Source: G965233625 sp965233625 (GTDB taxonomy: Bacteria; Planctomycetota; Planctomycetia; Pirellulales; Pirellulaceae). Taken from it: a DNA stretch of 64,000 bases. The notes beneath the pieces were generated by a model. It was given only the letters and a program-made list of their open reading frames with translations. It was not told the origin of the DNA and did not search any database. The stretch is from positions 1,302,001 to 1,366,000 of the forward strand of contig OZ247499.1 of assembly GCA_965233625.1 (NCBI GenBank), read 5' to 3'. Below, in pieces: positions 16,504 to 24,586 of the stretch. Every line of letters starts with the position of its first letter. Position 1 is the first letter of the stretch. The translations under genes and the position numbers were made by a program.

Positions 16504-18678
16504 ATGTCCACACCAGATACATCTGCGCCCGAATCCGGCGCTGACACGAATGTGTCACCAGCTAACCCATCACGTCGCCGCTGGAGCGGCGCAGGCTGGT
16601 GGATCAAGCTGTTCGTTCAACCTGCTCTGCTGTTGCTCGCCGGAGCCGCGGTTATCGTCGGGCTGGGCCTCGCCCAGCGGAGCGGATGGATCTCGGCAGG
16701 AGGCGTCTCATCGACCGGGGGAAGCGGGGATAGTGAAAGCGGCGGCAGTTACATCTGCCCAATGCTTTGCACGCCGCCGCAGTCAGAGCCAGGGCGGTGC
16801 CCGGTCTGCAAAATGGAACTGGTGCCCGCAACCAGCAGCGGTAAGTCCGACCCGCTGGCGGTGAATATCGATCCAGCAGCCCGCCGGATTGCGAACATTC
16901 AAACGGTGACGGTCCGCGACATGCCGGTGGTGCGGACAATTACTTCGATAGGGGAAGTCCAATACGACGAAGGCTCGGAAAGAACCCTGGCTGCCTATGT
17001 CGATGGGAGACTCGAAAAATTGTACGCCGACTATACCGGTGTCGAAGTGCGCGAGGGGGATGAACTGGGCGTTGTGTATTCACCGAAGCTGTATACCAGC
17101 CAGGTGGAGTTTCTACTGGCGAAGAAGGCGCAAGCCAGAATGCGTTCTTCCAGCCTGCCGCGCGTCGACATGACGGCCAGCGCCCGGAAACGGCTACTGG
17201 AAGCCGGCATGGCGGAAAGCCAGATTATTGAACTTGAGAAGAGCGGCGAAGCGATCAGCCGCCTTCCGCTGGTCGCCCCGATCAGTGGCACGGTGATCGA
17301 GAAGATGGCTGAAGTAGGCCAATATGTTAAAGAAGGGCAGGCTATCTACAAGCTGGCGGACCTATCCAGTGTATGGCTGATTCTTCAACTATTTCCCGAA
17401 GACGCGGCACATATCTACTTCGGTCAGAAAGTCACTGCCGAAGTGCAATCGCTCCCAGGCCAGGAATTCGCCGGCCGTGTCGCGTTCATCGACCCGAATG
17501 TCGATCCTAAGACGAGAACTGTGGGCGTGCGGGTTGTCATTGGAAACAACGACGGGCGACTAAAAATTGGCGATTACGCGTGCGCCACGCTCAGTGTTCC
17601 GATCTGCATCAATGCCGGCAACACATCGCCTGTACGATACGACCCCGCCCTCGCGGGCAAGTTCATCAGCCCGCGTCATCCACACATCATCCGGGATTCT
17701 CCAGGGAAATGTCCCCTCTGTGGCTGCGCGCTGATCGCTGCCTCACAGTTGGGCATCTCCAGCACGCCGGATGAAAGTTCCTCGCTGGTTGTGCCACGTA
17801 ACGCCGTGCTTATGGCGGGTAACAATAGTGTTATCTACGTGGAAACCGAACCGGGCCGGTTTGAAATCCGCAACGTGAAACTGGGGCCCACTACGGGCGA
17901 TGACATTGTCATTCTGGAAGGCGTCGTCAAAGGCGAAGTTGTGGCGACCCGTGGAAACTTCCTGATCGATTCACAGATGCAACTGGCCGGCAACCCGTCA
18001 CTGATCGATCCTACCAGAGCCGAACCACCCAAGCCCGTGGGCCTAAGCCCGGAACATCTGCAAACGCTAGAAAAGCTTTCCGAAGCAGACCGGCAGCTTG
18101 CCATAAAACAGCAGATATGCCCGGTGACGAAGGCGCCGCTAGGATCGATGGGCGCGCCGCGGAAACTCGAAATCGACGGCAAACCTATCTTCATCTGTTG
18201 CGCCGGTTGTGAAGAGCGGCTGCGAAAGTCGCCGTCCAAGTATCTTAAAAATCTAGAGCTGGTAAGTAAGGGGAAAGGCGACGCCGCGATCGATCCCAAG
18301 CATGCTGCAGAGATTGCGAAACTTCCCGCCGCTGACCAGCCGCTGGCAACAAAGCAGCGCATTTGCCCGGTGGCGGATTTTGCGCTCGGCAGTTTGGGCG
18401 CGCCGGTCAAGGTCAACGTGAAAGGCAAGCCCGTCTTCCTCTGTTGCGAAGGCTGCCGCGACAGGTTGCTAAAGGAGCCTGCGAAGTATCTTGCGAAACT
18501 CGCAAAGCGAGCGACGGCAGCGACACCAGAAGCCGATGCACCTGGCCCTGGGCTGCCAGCAATCACCAGCCCCATGCTGATTGAACCCGAAGAAACGGGT
18601 GGTGACCTACCGCCCATCGACCTTCCCAAGCTGATTGAACCTGCCGGTGCAGCGCCAGCAGGGGAGGCCGGTAAATGA
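16504..18678 (+). CDS. CusB-type RND adaptor with two metal-binding and two TRASH-like domains
   Basis: Start taken at ATG 16504 (724 residues); an in-frame GTG at 16459 would add 15 residues, and neither has a strong ribosome site. TM segment near 37-60; first heavy-metal-binding motif near 80-105 (YICPMLC...GRCPVCKMELVP); adaptor core (barrel-sandwich, hairpin and beta-barrel) to about 380; second motif near 390-420 (KFISPRHPH...GKCPLCGCALI); MFP end. Then come two C-terminal TRASH/YHS-like modules, each ICPV-x-G-x-P...FxCCxGC...KYL (about 540-595 and 618-670), and an acidic Pro-rich tail. It overlaps CusA by ATGA. The number of metal-binding modules in one adaptor is unusual. Copper/silver export is inferred. 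Confidence 0.9.
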   Translation: MSTPDTSAPESGADTNVSPANPSRRRWSGAGWWIKLFVQPALLLLAGAAVIVGLGLAQRSGWISAGGVSSTGGSGDSESGGSYICPMLCTPPQSEPGRCPVCKMELVPATSSGKSDPLAVNIDPAARRIANIQTVTVRDMPVVRTITSIGEVQYDEGSERTLAAYVDGRLEKLYADYTGVEVREGDELGVVYSPKLYTSQVEFLLAKKAQARMRSSSLPRVDMTASARKRLLEAGMAESQIIELEKSGEAISRLPLVAPISGTVIEKMAEVGQYVKEGQAIYKLADLSSVWLILQLFPEDAAHIYFGQKVTAEVQSLPGQEFAGRVAFIDPNVDPKTRTVGVRVVIGNNDGRLKIGDYACATLSVPICINAGNTSPVRYDPALAGKFISPRHPHIIRDSPGKCPLCGCALIAASQLGISSTPDESSSLVVPRNAVLMAGNNSVIYVETEPGRFEIRNVKLGPTTGDDIVILEGVVKGEVVATRGNFLIDSQMQLAGNPSLIDPTRAEPPKPVGLSPEHLQTLEKLSEADRQLAIKQQICPVTKAPLGSMGAPRKLEIDGKPIFICCAGCEERLRKSPSKYLKNLELVSKGKGDAAIDPKHAAEIAKLPAADQPLATKQRICPVADFALGSLGAPVKVNVKGKPVFLCCEGCRDRLLKEPAKYLAKLAKRATAATPEADAPGPGLPAITSPMLIEPEETGGDLPPIDLPKLIEPAGAAPAGEAGK

Positions 18679-21600
18679 TTCGCGCATTAGTAGATTTCTG
18701 CACCCGCGAACGACTGGTGATTCTCATCGCCGCCGCGGCCGTCGCTTGCTATGGCTGGATTTCGACAAAGCAAGTGCCCGTGGACGCCATTCCTAACGTC
18801 GGCGAGAACCAGGTGATTGTGCTTACGGAATGGATGGGCCGCTCACCGAAAGATATCGAAGATCAGATTACCTATCCGCTATCGATTTCGCTCCAAGCGG
18901 TGCCTGGTTCGAAAAGCGTGCGTGGAAAGAGCATGTTCGGATTCAGTTTTCTGCAGGTGACGTTCGACGACAGCGTTGATCTGTATTGGGCGCGGTCGCG
19001 TGTGGCGGAGCAGCTTTCCACAGTCACCGGCGCGCTGCCTGAAGGCGTGACACCTACGCTGGCGCCCGACGCCACCGCGCTTGGGCAGATCTACTACTAC
19101 GTGCTCGAACCTCCGGCCGGAATGGATCTGGCGGAATTGCGGAGTAAGCAGGATTTCTATGTGAAGTATTCGCTGCAATCGGTCGACGGCGTGGCCGAAG
19201 TCGCTTCGATCGGCGGCTACATCAATCAGTATCAGATTGAAGTCGATCCGGATCAGCTCCGATATCACGGACTTCCGCTAAGCGAAGTCATAAGTGCAGT
19301 TAAGGCATCGAACATTGATGTCGGCGCAAAAACTGTCGAGTCGGGCGGCATGGAATTTATTGTCCGCGGTAAAGGATTTATCGGCGCTGGTAAGACTGAA
19401 GCGGAAACCATCAAGCAGATCGAAGCAACTGTCATCGTTACACGTCAGGGCATCCCCGTGCGGGTGGGCGATGTCGCCAGTGTGCAGACCGGCCCCGCTT
19501 TCCGCCGCGGCGCGCTCGACTTTAACGGGCGTGAAGCTGTTGGTGGCGTAGTTGTAATGCGGCACGGTGAGAACCCCAGCGACGTAATCAAAAAGGTGAA
19601 GGCCAAGATTGCTTCTATCGAACCAGCCCTCGGCGGCGTGAAGATTCACGGCGTTTATGACCGCACCGACTTGATCGACGAAACCATCACCACGCTTTCC
19701 GATGCCCTGCTGCACGAAGTGATTATCACCGTCATTGTCATGGTGCTGTTTCTGCTACATGTGCGGGCCAGTATTGTGATCGCCGTGACACTGCCGCTGG
19801 CAGTGCTGATGTCGTTCATTGCTATGAATCTGATGGGCGTAGATGCCAACATCATGTCACTTGCCGGCATCGCCATTGCCGTGGGCACTATGGTCGACAT
19901 GGGCATTATTGTGCTCGAAAACAACTACGGCGCGCTGGCGGCATGGGAAGCCGAAGGATCGCCAGGCGGGCCAAAGCAGCGCATGAAAGTGCTGCGTGAA
20001 TCGACCTACGAAGTGGTTCCCGCAGTTATCACCGCTGTCAGCACAACGATCGTAAGCTTCCTCCCAGTGTTCTTTCTTACTGGCCGCGATTACCGCTTGT
20101 TTGCGCCACTGGCGTGGACGAAAACGTTCGCGTTGGGTTCCAGCCTGATCGTTGCCGTAGCGGTAGTGCCTATGCTGTGTCACCTGTTCCTGCGTTCCGG
20201 GAAGCTGCCTAAGTGGGGCCGTGTGCTGCTGGTGAAGACCGGCGCCGTTGTGGGTGGATTCTTGGGTGTGTTTCTGGCCGACCTGATGGAAGATTTCATT
20301 TCTCTGAGCCCCGCTTGGACTGCCGTTATCTGTTATTTAATCGGCGGCGCTATCGGGTATCTGCTGCTGCACGAACGTCTGCGGCCGATGGAGGAAAACC
20401 CGGTTAGCCGGTTTGTCCGCTGGCTGTACGGGGCCCGCCTGGAGTTCGCTTTGCGTCATAAAGTCTTCATGCTATCGATGCCTGCCTTCATTCTGATTCT
20501 GGGCCTTGGCGCGTGGATCGGACTGCCGCGGGTGCTGGGACCAGTTGAGCGGGTGTGCGAATTGCTTGGCGCTGACCTGAACGAGGTGCCCGGCTACGTC
20601 GATGCGAAACACACCTTCACTGGCCTGAAGTCGGACGACTGGATTGCGCTCGACGAAGGAAGCTGGTTCTATATGCCAAGCCTCTATCCGGCCGCAAGTT
20701 TTTCACAGGCCATGGAAGTGCTGCAAACGCAGGACGCGATGATTAAGCAGATCCCCGAAGTGGAGAACGTGCTCGGCAAAATCGGCAGAGTAGAGTCCGC
20801 CCTCGACCCAGCGCCGGCCGCTATGGTGGAGACCTACGTAATGCTCAAGCCCAGAAGCCAATGGCGCCCCGGTATTTCTGAACGCAATATCTGGGATGAA
20901 ATCAACGCCGTGGCGACGCTTCCCGGCGTCACGCCAGCATCGCCATTGCAGCCAATCGAAGGCCGCGTGGTGATGCTGCAAAGCGGCATTAAAGCTTCGA
21001 TGGCGATCCGAATTTATGGCGACGACCTAGCCAGTCTATCGGAGTCTTCGATGGCCGTCGCCAAGCAGGTGAAAAAGCATCATTTAGTAAACGCTGGAAC
21101 AGTAAATCCCGATATCGTGCTCGGAAAGCCGTACTACGAATTCGATATGGACCGCCAGGAAGCGGCCCGTTACGGCATGACCACCATGATGGTGAATCAG
21201 GTGGTCGCCGCTGGATTAGGCGGCGTCGATGTGACCACTACCGTTGAAGGCCGTGAACGATATCCGATACAAATCCGCTACCACCGCGGAGTGCGCGAGC
21301 GGATCGACAAACTTGGCAAAGTGCCCGTTGTCACACACGCAGGCGATGTGGTGCCGCTCGACCGTCTAGCCACAGTCACCACCACCTGGGGCCCAGGAGC
21401 CATCAGCAGCGAAGATGCACGGCTCGTGGCGCACGTTTCCTTTTCACCGGCTGGCACCGCGGGCGATCTGGAAACCGTGGAAGCGGTAATGAAGTCGCTG
21501 CGAGATGCACCCAATACGCGGGAAATAGACTTTGAACCAGTAGGTTCCTTTCAGAGTCAGATCGAAGCGAACTATCGTCTGATGTGGATCGTACCAGGCG

Positions 21601-22139
21601 TAGCGTGCATCATTCTGCTGCTGTTGTATCTCGATTTCCGTGACCTGCCCATTTCGCTCTTCGTGCTCTCAGGCATTCCTGTTTCGTTCGCTGGCGGCAT
21701 GATCGCGGTGGCGGTGATGGGGATCGATATGAACACGGCGATCTGGGTCGGCTTCATTGCTCTATTCGGTGTGGCGGTTGACGACGGCGTAGTGATGGCG
21801 ACATACATCAGGCAGAGTTTGAAGCGACAGGCAATTACGACAATCGATGAACTCCGCGCGGCGATTCACACGGCCGGAATGAAACGCATCCGCCCCTGCA
21901 TGATGACCACCATCACTACACTGGCCGCCCTCATCCCCGTACTCATTTCCACCGGCCGCGGCGCCGACGTGGCCCGCGCTATGGCGCTGCCGGTGTTCGG
22001 CGGCATGCTGATCGAACCGTTCACTTCGTTCATTGTGCCTACCCTGTATTGCGCCTACCTCGAATTCAACATGCGCGCCGGCTTCCACGATCCCGTGGTC
22101 AGCGAAGTGCAGGCGGAAACGCAGGAAGAACACATTTAA
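18675..22139 (+). CDS. CusA/CzcA-family heavy-metal RND efflux pump
   Basis: 1154 residues, slightly longer than the usual 1020-1060. It has the 12-TM RND layout with two large periplasmic loops, the N-terminal IPNVGENQVIVLTEW and the proton-relay helix AVGTMVDMGIIVLENN (Asp408). AxGxMVD in this helix is typical of Cu/Ag-type HME pumps, in contrast with DFGLVVD at 36376. A loop of about 60 residues after the first half (around 530-600) carries two extra membrane-like segments, which accounts for the added length. The start overlaps the adaptor stop (ATGA), so the two are co-translated. The outer membrane factor is the divergent gene at 13976-15673. Confidence 0.93.
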   Translation: MIRALVDFCTRERLVILIAAAAVACYGWISTKQVPVDAIPNVGENQVIVLTEWMGRSPKDIEDQITYPLSISLQAVPGSKSVRGKSMFGFSFLQVTFDDSVDLYWARSRVAEQLSTVTGALPEGVTPTLAPDATALGQIYYYVLEPPAGMDLAELRSKQDFYVKYSLQSVDGVAEVASIGGYINQYQIEVDPDQLRYHGLPLSEVISAVKASNIDVGAKTVESGGMEFIVRGKGFIGAGKTEAETIKQIEATVIVTRQGIPVRVGDVASVQTGPAFRRGALDFNGREAVGGVVVMRHGENPSDVIKKVKAKIASIEPALGGVKIHGVYDRTDLIDETITTLSDALLHEVIITVIVMVLFLLHVRASIVIAVTLPLAVLMSFIAMNLMGVDANIMSLAGIAIAVGTMVDMGIIVLENNYGALAAWEAEGSPGGPKQRMKVLRESTYEVVPAVITAVSTTIVSFLPVFFLTGRDYRLFAPLAWTKTFALGSSLIVAVAVVPMLCHLFLRSGKLPKWGRVLLVKTGAVVGGFLGVFLADLMEDFISLSPAWTAVICYLIGGAIGYLLLHERLRPMEENPVSRFVRWLYGARLEFALRHKVFMLSMPAFILILGLGAWIGLPRVLGPVERVCELLGADLNEVPGYVDAKHTFTGLKSDDWIALDEGSWFYMPSLYPAASFSQAMEVLQTQDAMIKQIPEVENVLGKIGRVESALDPAPAAMVETYVMLKPRSQWRPGISERNIWDEINAVATLPGVTPASPLQPIEGRVVMLQSGIKASMAIRIYGDDLASLSESSMAVAKQVKKHHLVNAGTVNPDIVLGKPYYEFDMDRQEAARYGMTTMMVNQVVAAGLGGVDVTTTVEGRERYPIQIRYHRGVRERIDKLGKVPVVTHAGDVVPLDRLATVTTTWGPGAISSEDARLVAHVSFSPAGTAGDLETVEAVMKSLRDAPNTREIDFEPVGSFQSQIEANYRLMWIVPGVACIILLLLYLDFRDLPISLFVLSGIPVSFAGGMIAVAVMGIDMNTAIWVGFIALFGVAVDDGVVMATYIRQSLKRQAITTIDELRAAIHTAGMKRIRPCMMTTITTLAALIPVLISTGRGADVARAMALPVFGGMLIEPFTSFIVPTLYCAYLEFNMRAGFHDPVVSEVQAETQEEHI

Positions 22140-22202
22140 CCTCCCCTGGCCAACTCACGTAACGGGTTTGCCTTTAACGCAATTCCACAAAGGAATGTTT
22201 TG

Positions 22203-22652
22203 ATGAAGTCGATTGCTATCGCCACCACTCTTGTTCTGTTCGCCGCTACTGCCACCTTCGCTGCAGATCTTTCTCCCAGCGACAAGGTGCAGATCGCTGC
22301 GCAGAAAATCTGCCCAATCTCAGGTCTCAAGTTAGGCGCCCACGGGCAACCTATCAAAGTGAAGATCGGGCAGGAGAACATTTTCATCTGCTGCAAGGCG
22401 TGCCTTACGCAGAAGGTAAACGGCGCACATTGGGCGACCATCCACAAGAACTTCGCCGCCGCGCAACGTATCTGCCCTGTGATGAAGAAACCGCTACCCG
22501 CCAAGGCCGAATGGACAATCGTCGAAGGCCGCATCTTCTACGTCTGCTGCCCACCATGCATCGACAAGATCAAGGCCAACCCGGCAGCCTATGTTAAACA
22601 GCTCGACGGCCTCTATACCGCATCGCTCGCCGCGCAACAGCCCCGGCGATAG
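22203..22652 (+). CDS. Secreted double TRASH/YHS-like metal-binding protein
   Basis: 149 residues from ATG 22203 behind AAGGA (an in-frame TTG lies one codon before). Signal peptide cleaved near TFAAD. Two tandem modules follow, ICPISG...FICCKAC and ICPVMK...FYVCCPPC, the same type as the two modules at the end of the upstream adaptor. It lies 60 bases after CusA, in the same operon. A periplasmic metal donor or sink for the adaptor is the likely role. Confidence 0.8.
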   Translation: MKSIAIATTLVLFAATATFAADLSPSDKVQIAAQKICPISGLKLGAHGQPIKVKIGQENIFICCKACLTQKVNGAHWATIHKNFAAAQRICPVMKKPLPAKAEWTIVEGRIFYVCCPPCIDKIKANPAAYVKQLDGLYTASLAAQQPRR

Positions 22653-22684
22653 TCGGGTTATTTGTTAACTCACCAACACGAGCC

Positions 22685-22710
22685 GCCCGCCTACAGACTT
22701 GCAGGCGGGC
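22685..22710. terminator. Strong hairpin, probable bidirectional terminator
   Basis: Perfect 8-base stem GCCCGCCT (22685-22692) / AGGCGGGC (22703-22710) with a 10-base loop, between the ends of the Cus operon (plus) and the mercury operon (minus). There is no long T-tract on either side. Confidence 0.6.
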
Positions 22711-22782
22711 TGGCAATTGGCAATGGACTTCCTCGGGATTCACAAACACGACGAACCACGCTATGTGAATCATCAAATGATG

Positions 22783-23052
22783 CTATGTCACAGGCTTTCC
22801 AAGTCCCGCCGCCCGGAGTGTGGCTTCGTCAGGTCCGAGGCCTGAGCAGCAACTCGCTAGCAGACCATCAACGACGACCGCAGGGACGGACCGCACACCG
22901 AGGCTTTTGGCGCGGTCGGCGGTGTTAGTGTCGTTCATGTCGAGCACGGTCACTTCACACGACGGGCACGCGATGTCCTGGACCAGGGTGAGCACGTCCT
23001 GGCAGACAGCGCAGCCGGCGCTGAATACTTCGATTTGCCGTTTCTTCGTCAT
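22783..23052 (-). CDS. Thioredoxin-like small protein of mercury operon (internal start)
   Basis: 89 residues from ATG 23052 behind AAAAGAGGCTCAAAC. Motif CAVC (residues 13-16) stands at the active-site position; CPSC (about 28-31) and LLASCC follow. Fold signs are IEVFSAGC at the start and RSVPAVVVDG near the end, as in small thioredoxin/glutaredoxin-like proteins found beside MerT-like genes. It lies in frame with the upstream membrane ORF, so it may be made either alone or as the tail of a read-through product. Probable role: thiol handling of Hg(II) next to the transporter. Confidence 0.75.
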   Translation of the reverse strand: MTKKRQIEVFSAGCAVCQDVLTLVQDIACPSCEVTVLDMNDTNTADRAKSLGVRSVPAVVVDGLLASCCSGLGPDEATLRAAGLGKPVT

Positions 23053-23499
23053 GTTTGAGCCTCTTTTATAACTTCCGGTGTGATGAAGCAGTTCCGCGGA
23101 AGCGACGGAGCTGCCATTGGCCGTGCGGCGCGGCCACGCATTCCAGATAGATGCCGCAAGTAACAGTCCCGCACTTACATAGATTGCGGGATTCGATTGA
23201 AAAATGAATTTGCCTGCTAGCAGCAAAACGGCTGCAACGAGGCCCAGCGCGAACGGTCCGTAGCCTGGACGCTGCCGTGCGCGGAATGCCAGAGAACACA
23301 TCGCCGCGAATAACAAGGCTGTCGTGAGCGGCAGCAAGTACGCAGTCTTCAACATAAACGCCAGCCCCATCGAACTGATGAGCCCCGCATAGGCGGGCAA
23401 GGCGCACGGTCAGGTGAATCGCGGCAAGAGCGCGACGCCCACTGCTGGCAATTCAGTGAGAAAGCCCCGCCAGCCAGATGGTGGTTTGCGGCTGTTCAT
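22783..23499 (-). CDS. MerT-like membrane protein fused to thioredoxin-like domain, with in-frame TGA at codon 30 (possible selenoprotein)
   Basis: ATG 23499 overlaps the merR stop (TGATG). The frame reads MNSRKPPSGWRGF...VGVALLPRFT, meets TGA at 23410-23412 (codon 30), then continues in the same frame as PCALPAYAGLISSMG and about 100 membrane-type residues (three to four segments), ending in WNAWPRR. From recollection of the family, the conserved motif at this point is LLP..TCPACWPAYAGL, so TGA stands exactly at the first Cys. A small hairpin (23382-23398) begins 12 bases downstream. After a linker the frame enters a thioredoxin-like domain that also has its own start at 23052. Either selenocysteine is inserted, or the gene is a recent nonsense pseudogene. 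The loss of only one base in an otherwise intact reading frame argues for function. Confidence 0.6.
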
Positions 23500-23909
23500 C
23501 AGCGCTGTTCCTGCGGGTCGAGTGAATCGAGAATGGGACACTCGTTCACGGGCCCGCGTCCATTACAGGATTCTGTGAGTTTAACCAGCGCCTTCTTCAT
23601 GCTACGGAGCACGCGAATCTTTTCTTCGACGCTAGCGATTTTACTTTCCGCTCGCTCTTTCACGTCGGCGCAGGTTGAACCGGAATCGCGCCGCAGTGAA
23701 AGCAGGTCTTTGATCTCGTTGAGCGTAAAGCCAAGTTCCTTGGCGCGCCTGATGAAGAGCAGTCGCTGCACGACCGGCTCGGGGTAGTGACGGTAGCCGG
23801 ACGGCCCGCGAGGCGGTTCTTCGATCAGCCCTTCCCGTTCGTAGAACCGGATTGTCTCGACGCCGACGCCAGCGCGGTGAGCTGCTTTGCCAATAGTAAG
23901 AGTGGTCAT
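23499..23909 (-). CDS. merR: MerR-type mercury-responsive regulator
   Basis: 136 residues with an N-terminal winged helix (LTIGKAAHRAGVGVETIRFYEREGLI) and a dimerisation helix. Cys80, Cys115 and Cys124 are spaced 35 and 9 apart, exactly as Cys82, 117 and 126 in Tn501 MerR, the three Hg(II) ligands. The gene is first in its operon and reads from the mer-type promoter at 23939-23970, so it probably both represses and activates its own transcript, including the following membrane gene (TGATG overlap). Confidence 0.95.
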   Translation of the reverse strand: MTTLTIGKAAHRAGVGVETIRFYEREGLIEEPPRGPSGYRHYPEPVVQRLLFIRRAKELGFTLNEIKDLLSLRRDSGSTCADVKERAESKIASVEEKIRVLRSMKKALVKLTESCNGRGPVNECPILDSLDPQEQR

Positions 23910-23938
23910 TCGTCTGTCTCCTCAATGGTTACACGCCC

Positions 23939-23970
23939 ATTGTACGGCCCGTACCATACTACGGAGTCAA
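23939..23970 (-). promoter_or_regulatory. mer-type promoter/operator
   Basis: On the minus strand: -35 TTGACT (23965-23970), dyad CCGTA...TACGG (23949-23964), -10 TACAAT (23939-23944), with a 20-base spacer. Overlong spacing with the dyad between the two hexamers is the standard MerR-activated design. It lies 30 bases upstream of merR. Confidence 0.85.
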
Positions 23971-24095
23971 GGCCATTGAGCAGGCACATTCAACCCGAGA
24001 CAGAATCGATCGCCAGTGACGGATGCCTTGGACTTCGGCGGGCTCCTAGCTTCATGATGATTTTGTGCATTAAACCGGCGACGCTCAACAACGAT

Positions 24096-24470
24096 AAGCC
24101 TTCGTGAAGTTGATGATTCTCAGCACGACGGAGGCGAACAGGAACGCGATTGCATTTTCTTTGGTGGGTACTTCACTGTCGAGGAAGCTGCTGGGAGAAT
24201 CGCATTGGTAAATTCGAAACCGTGTAGCAGGCTAAAACCACTCGTTTTCGTACACAAAATCGAATTTAGATCTCAAAAAGCGCAACATCAAAACTGCTGC
24301 TCTGGGGGCGTTGGGAGAAGGCGCACCGTTGCTGTTCCAATTCAGCATTGGCCCTCCTTGGAGGGCTACGCGATAGGGGCGTGCAAGGCGAGCGATCGAA
24401 GCACTCTTGGAAGTCGCGCCCCGCACGGCGCGAGTACGTCGCGACGGAAGGGGAACTGGTGCCGCTGTCG
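24096..24470 (+). pseudogene. Decayed fragment of a P1B-type metal ATPase
   Basis: Plus-strand DNA matches the intact ATPase gene at 44596-47085. 24096-24145 matches 45053-45104 (AAGCCTTCGTGAAG, CAGCACGACGG). After a deletion of about 150 bases, 24150-24470 matches about 45258-45541 (TTTCTTTGG.GGGTACTTCACTGT, CTCTGGGGGCGT, CAGCATTGGCC, GGAGGGCTACGCGAT, ACGTCGCGACGGAA). Many point and frame changes leave no long open frame. It covers the His-rich linker and early membrane/actuator part. This is either a decayed duplicate or a relict of an older ATPase gene beside the mer operon. Confidence 0.85.
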
Positions 24471-24586
24471 CCGAACAATCAACATCCGTCGATTTGGCGC
24501 AAGACTGCAATAAGATCACCGTGGCATCGAAACTGCAGGCCGGCTAAAGTCTATGGCGACCCTAAAGTAGGTCTTTGTGTAGTGGA

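Noticed and set aside
17835..18629. 264-codon minus-strand frame
   Set aside because: Antisense shadow of the adaptor with its TRASH modules, whose codon bias fits the plus strand.
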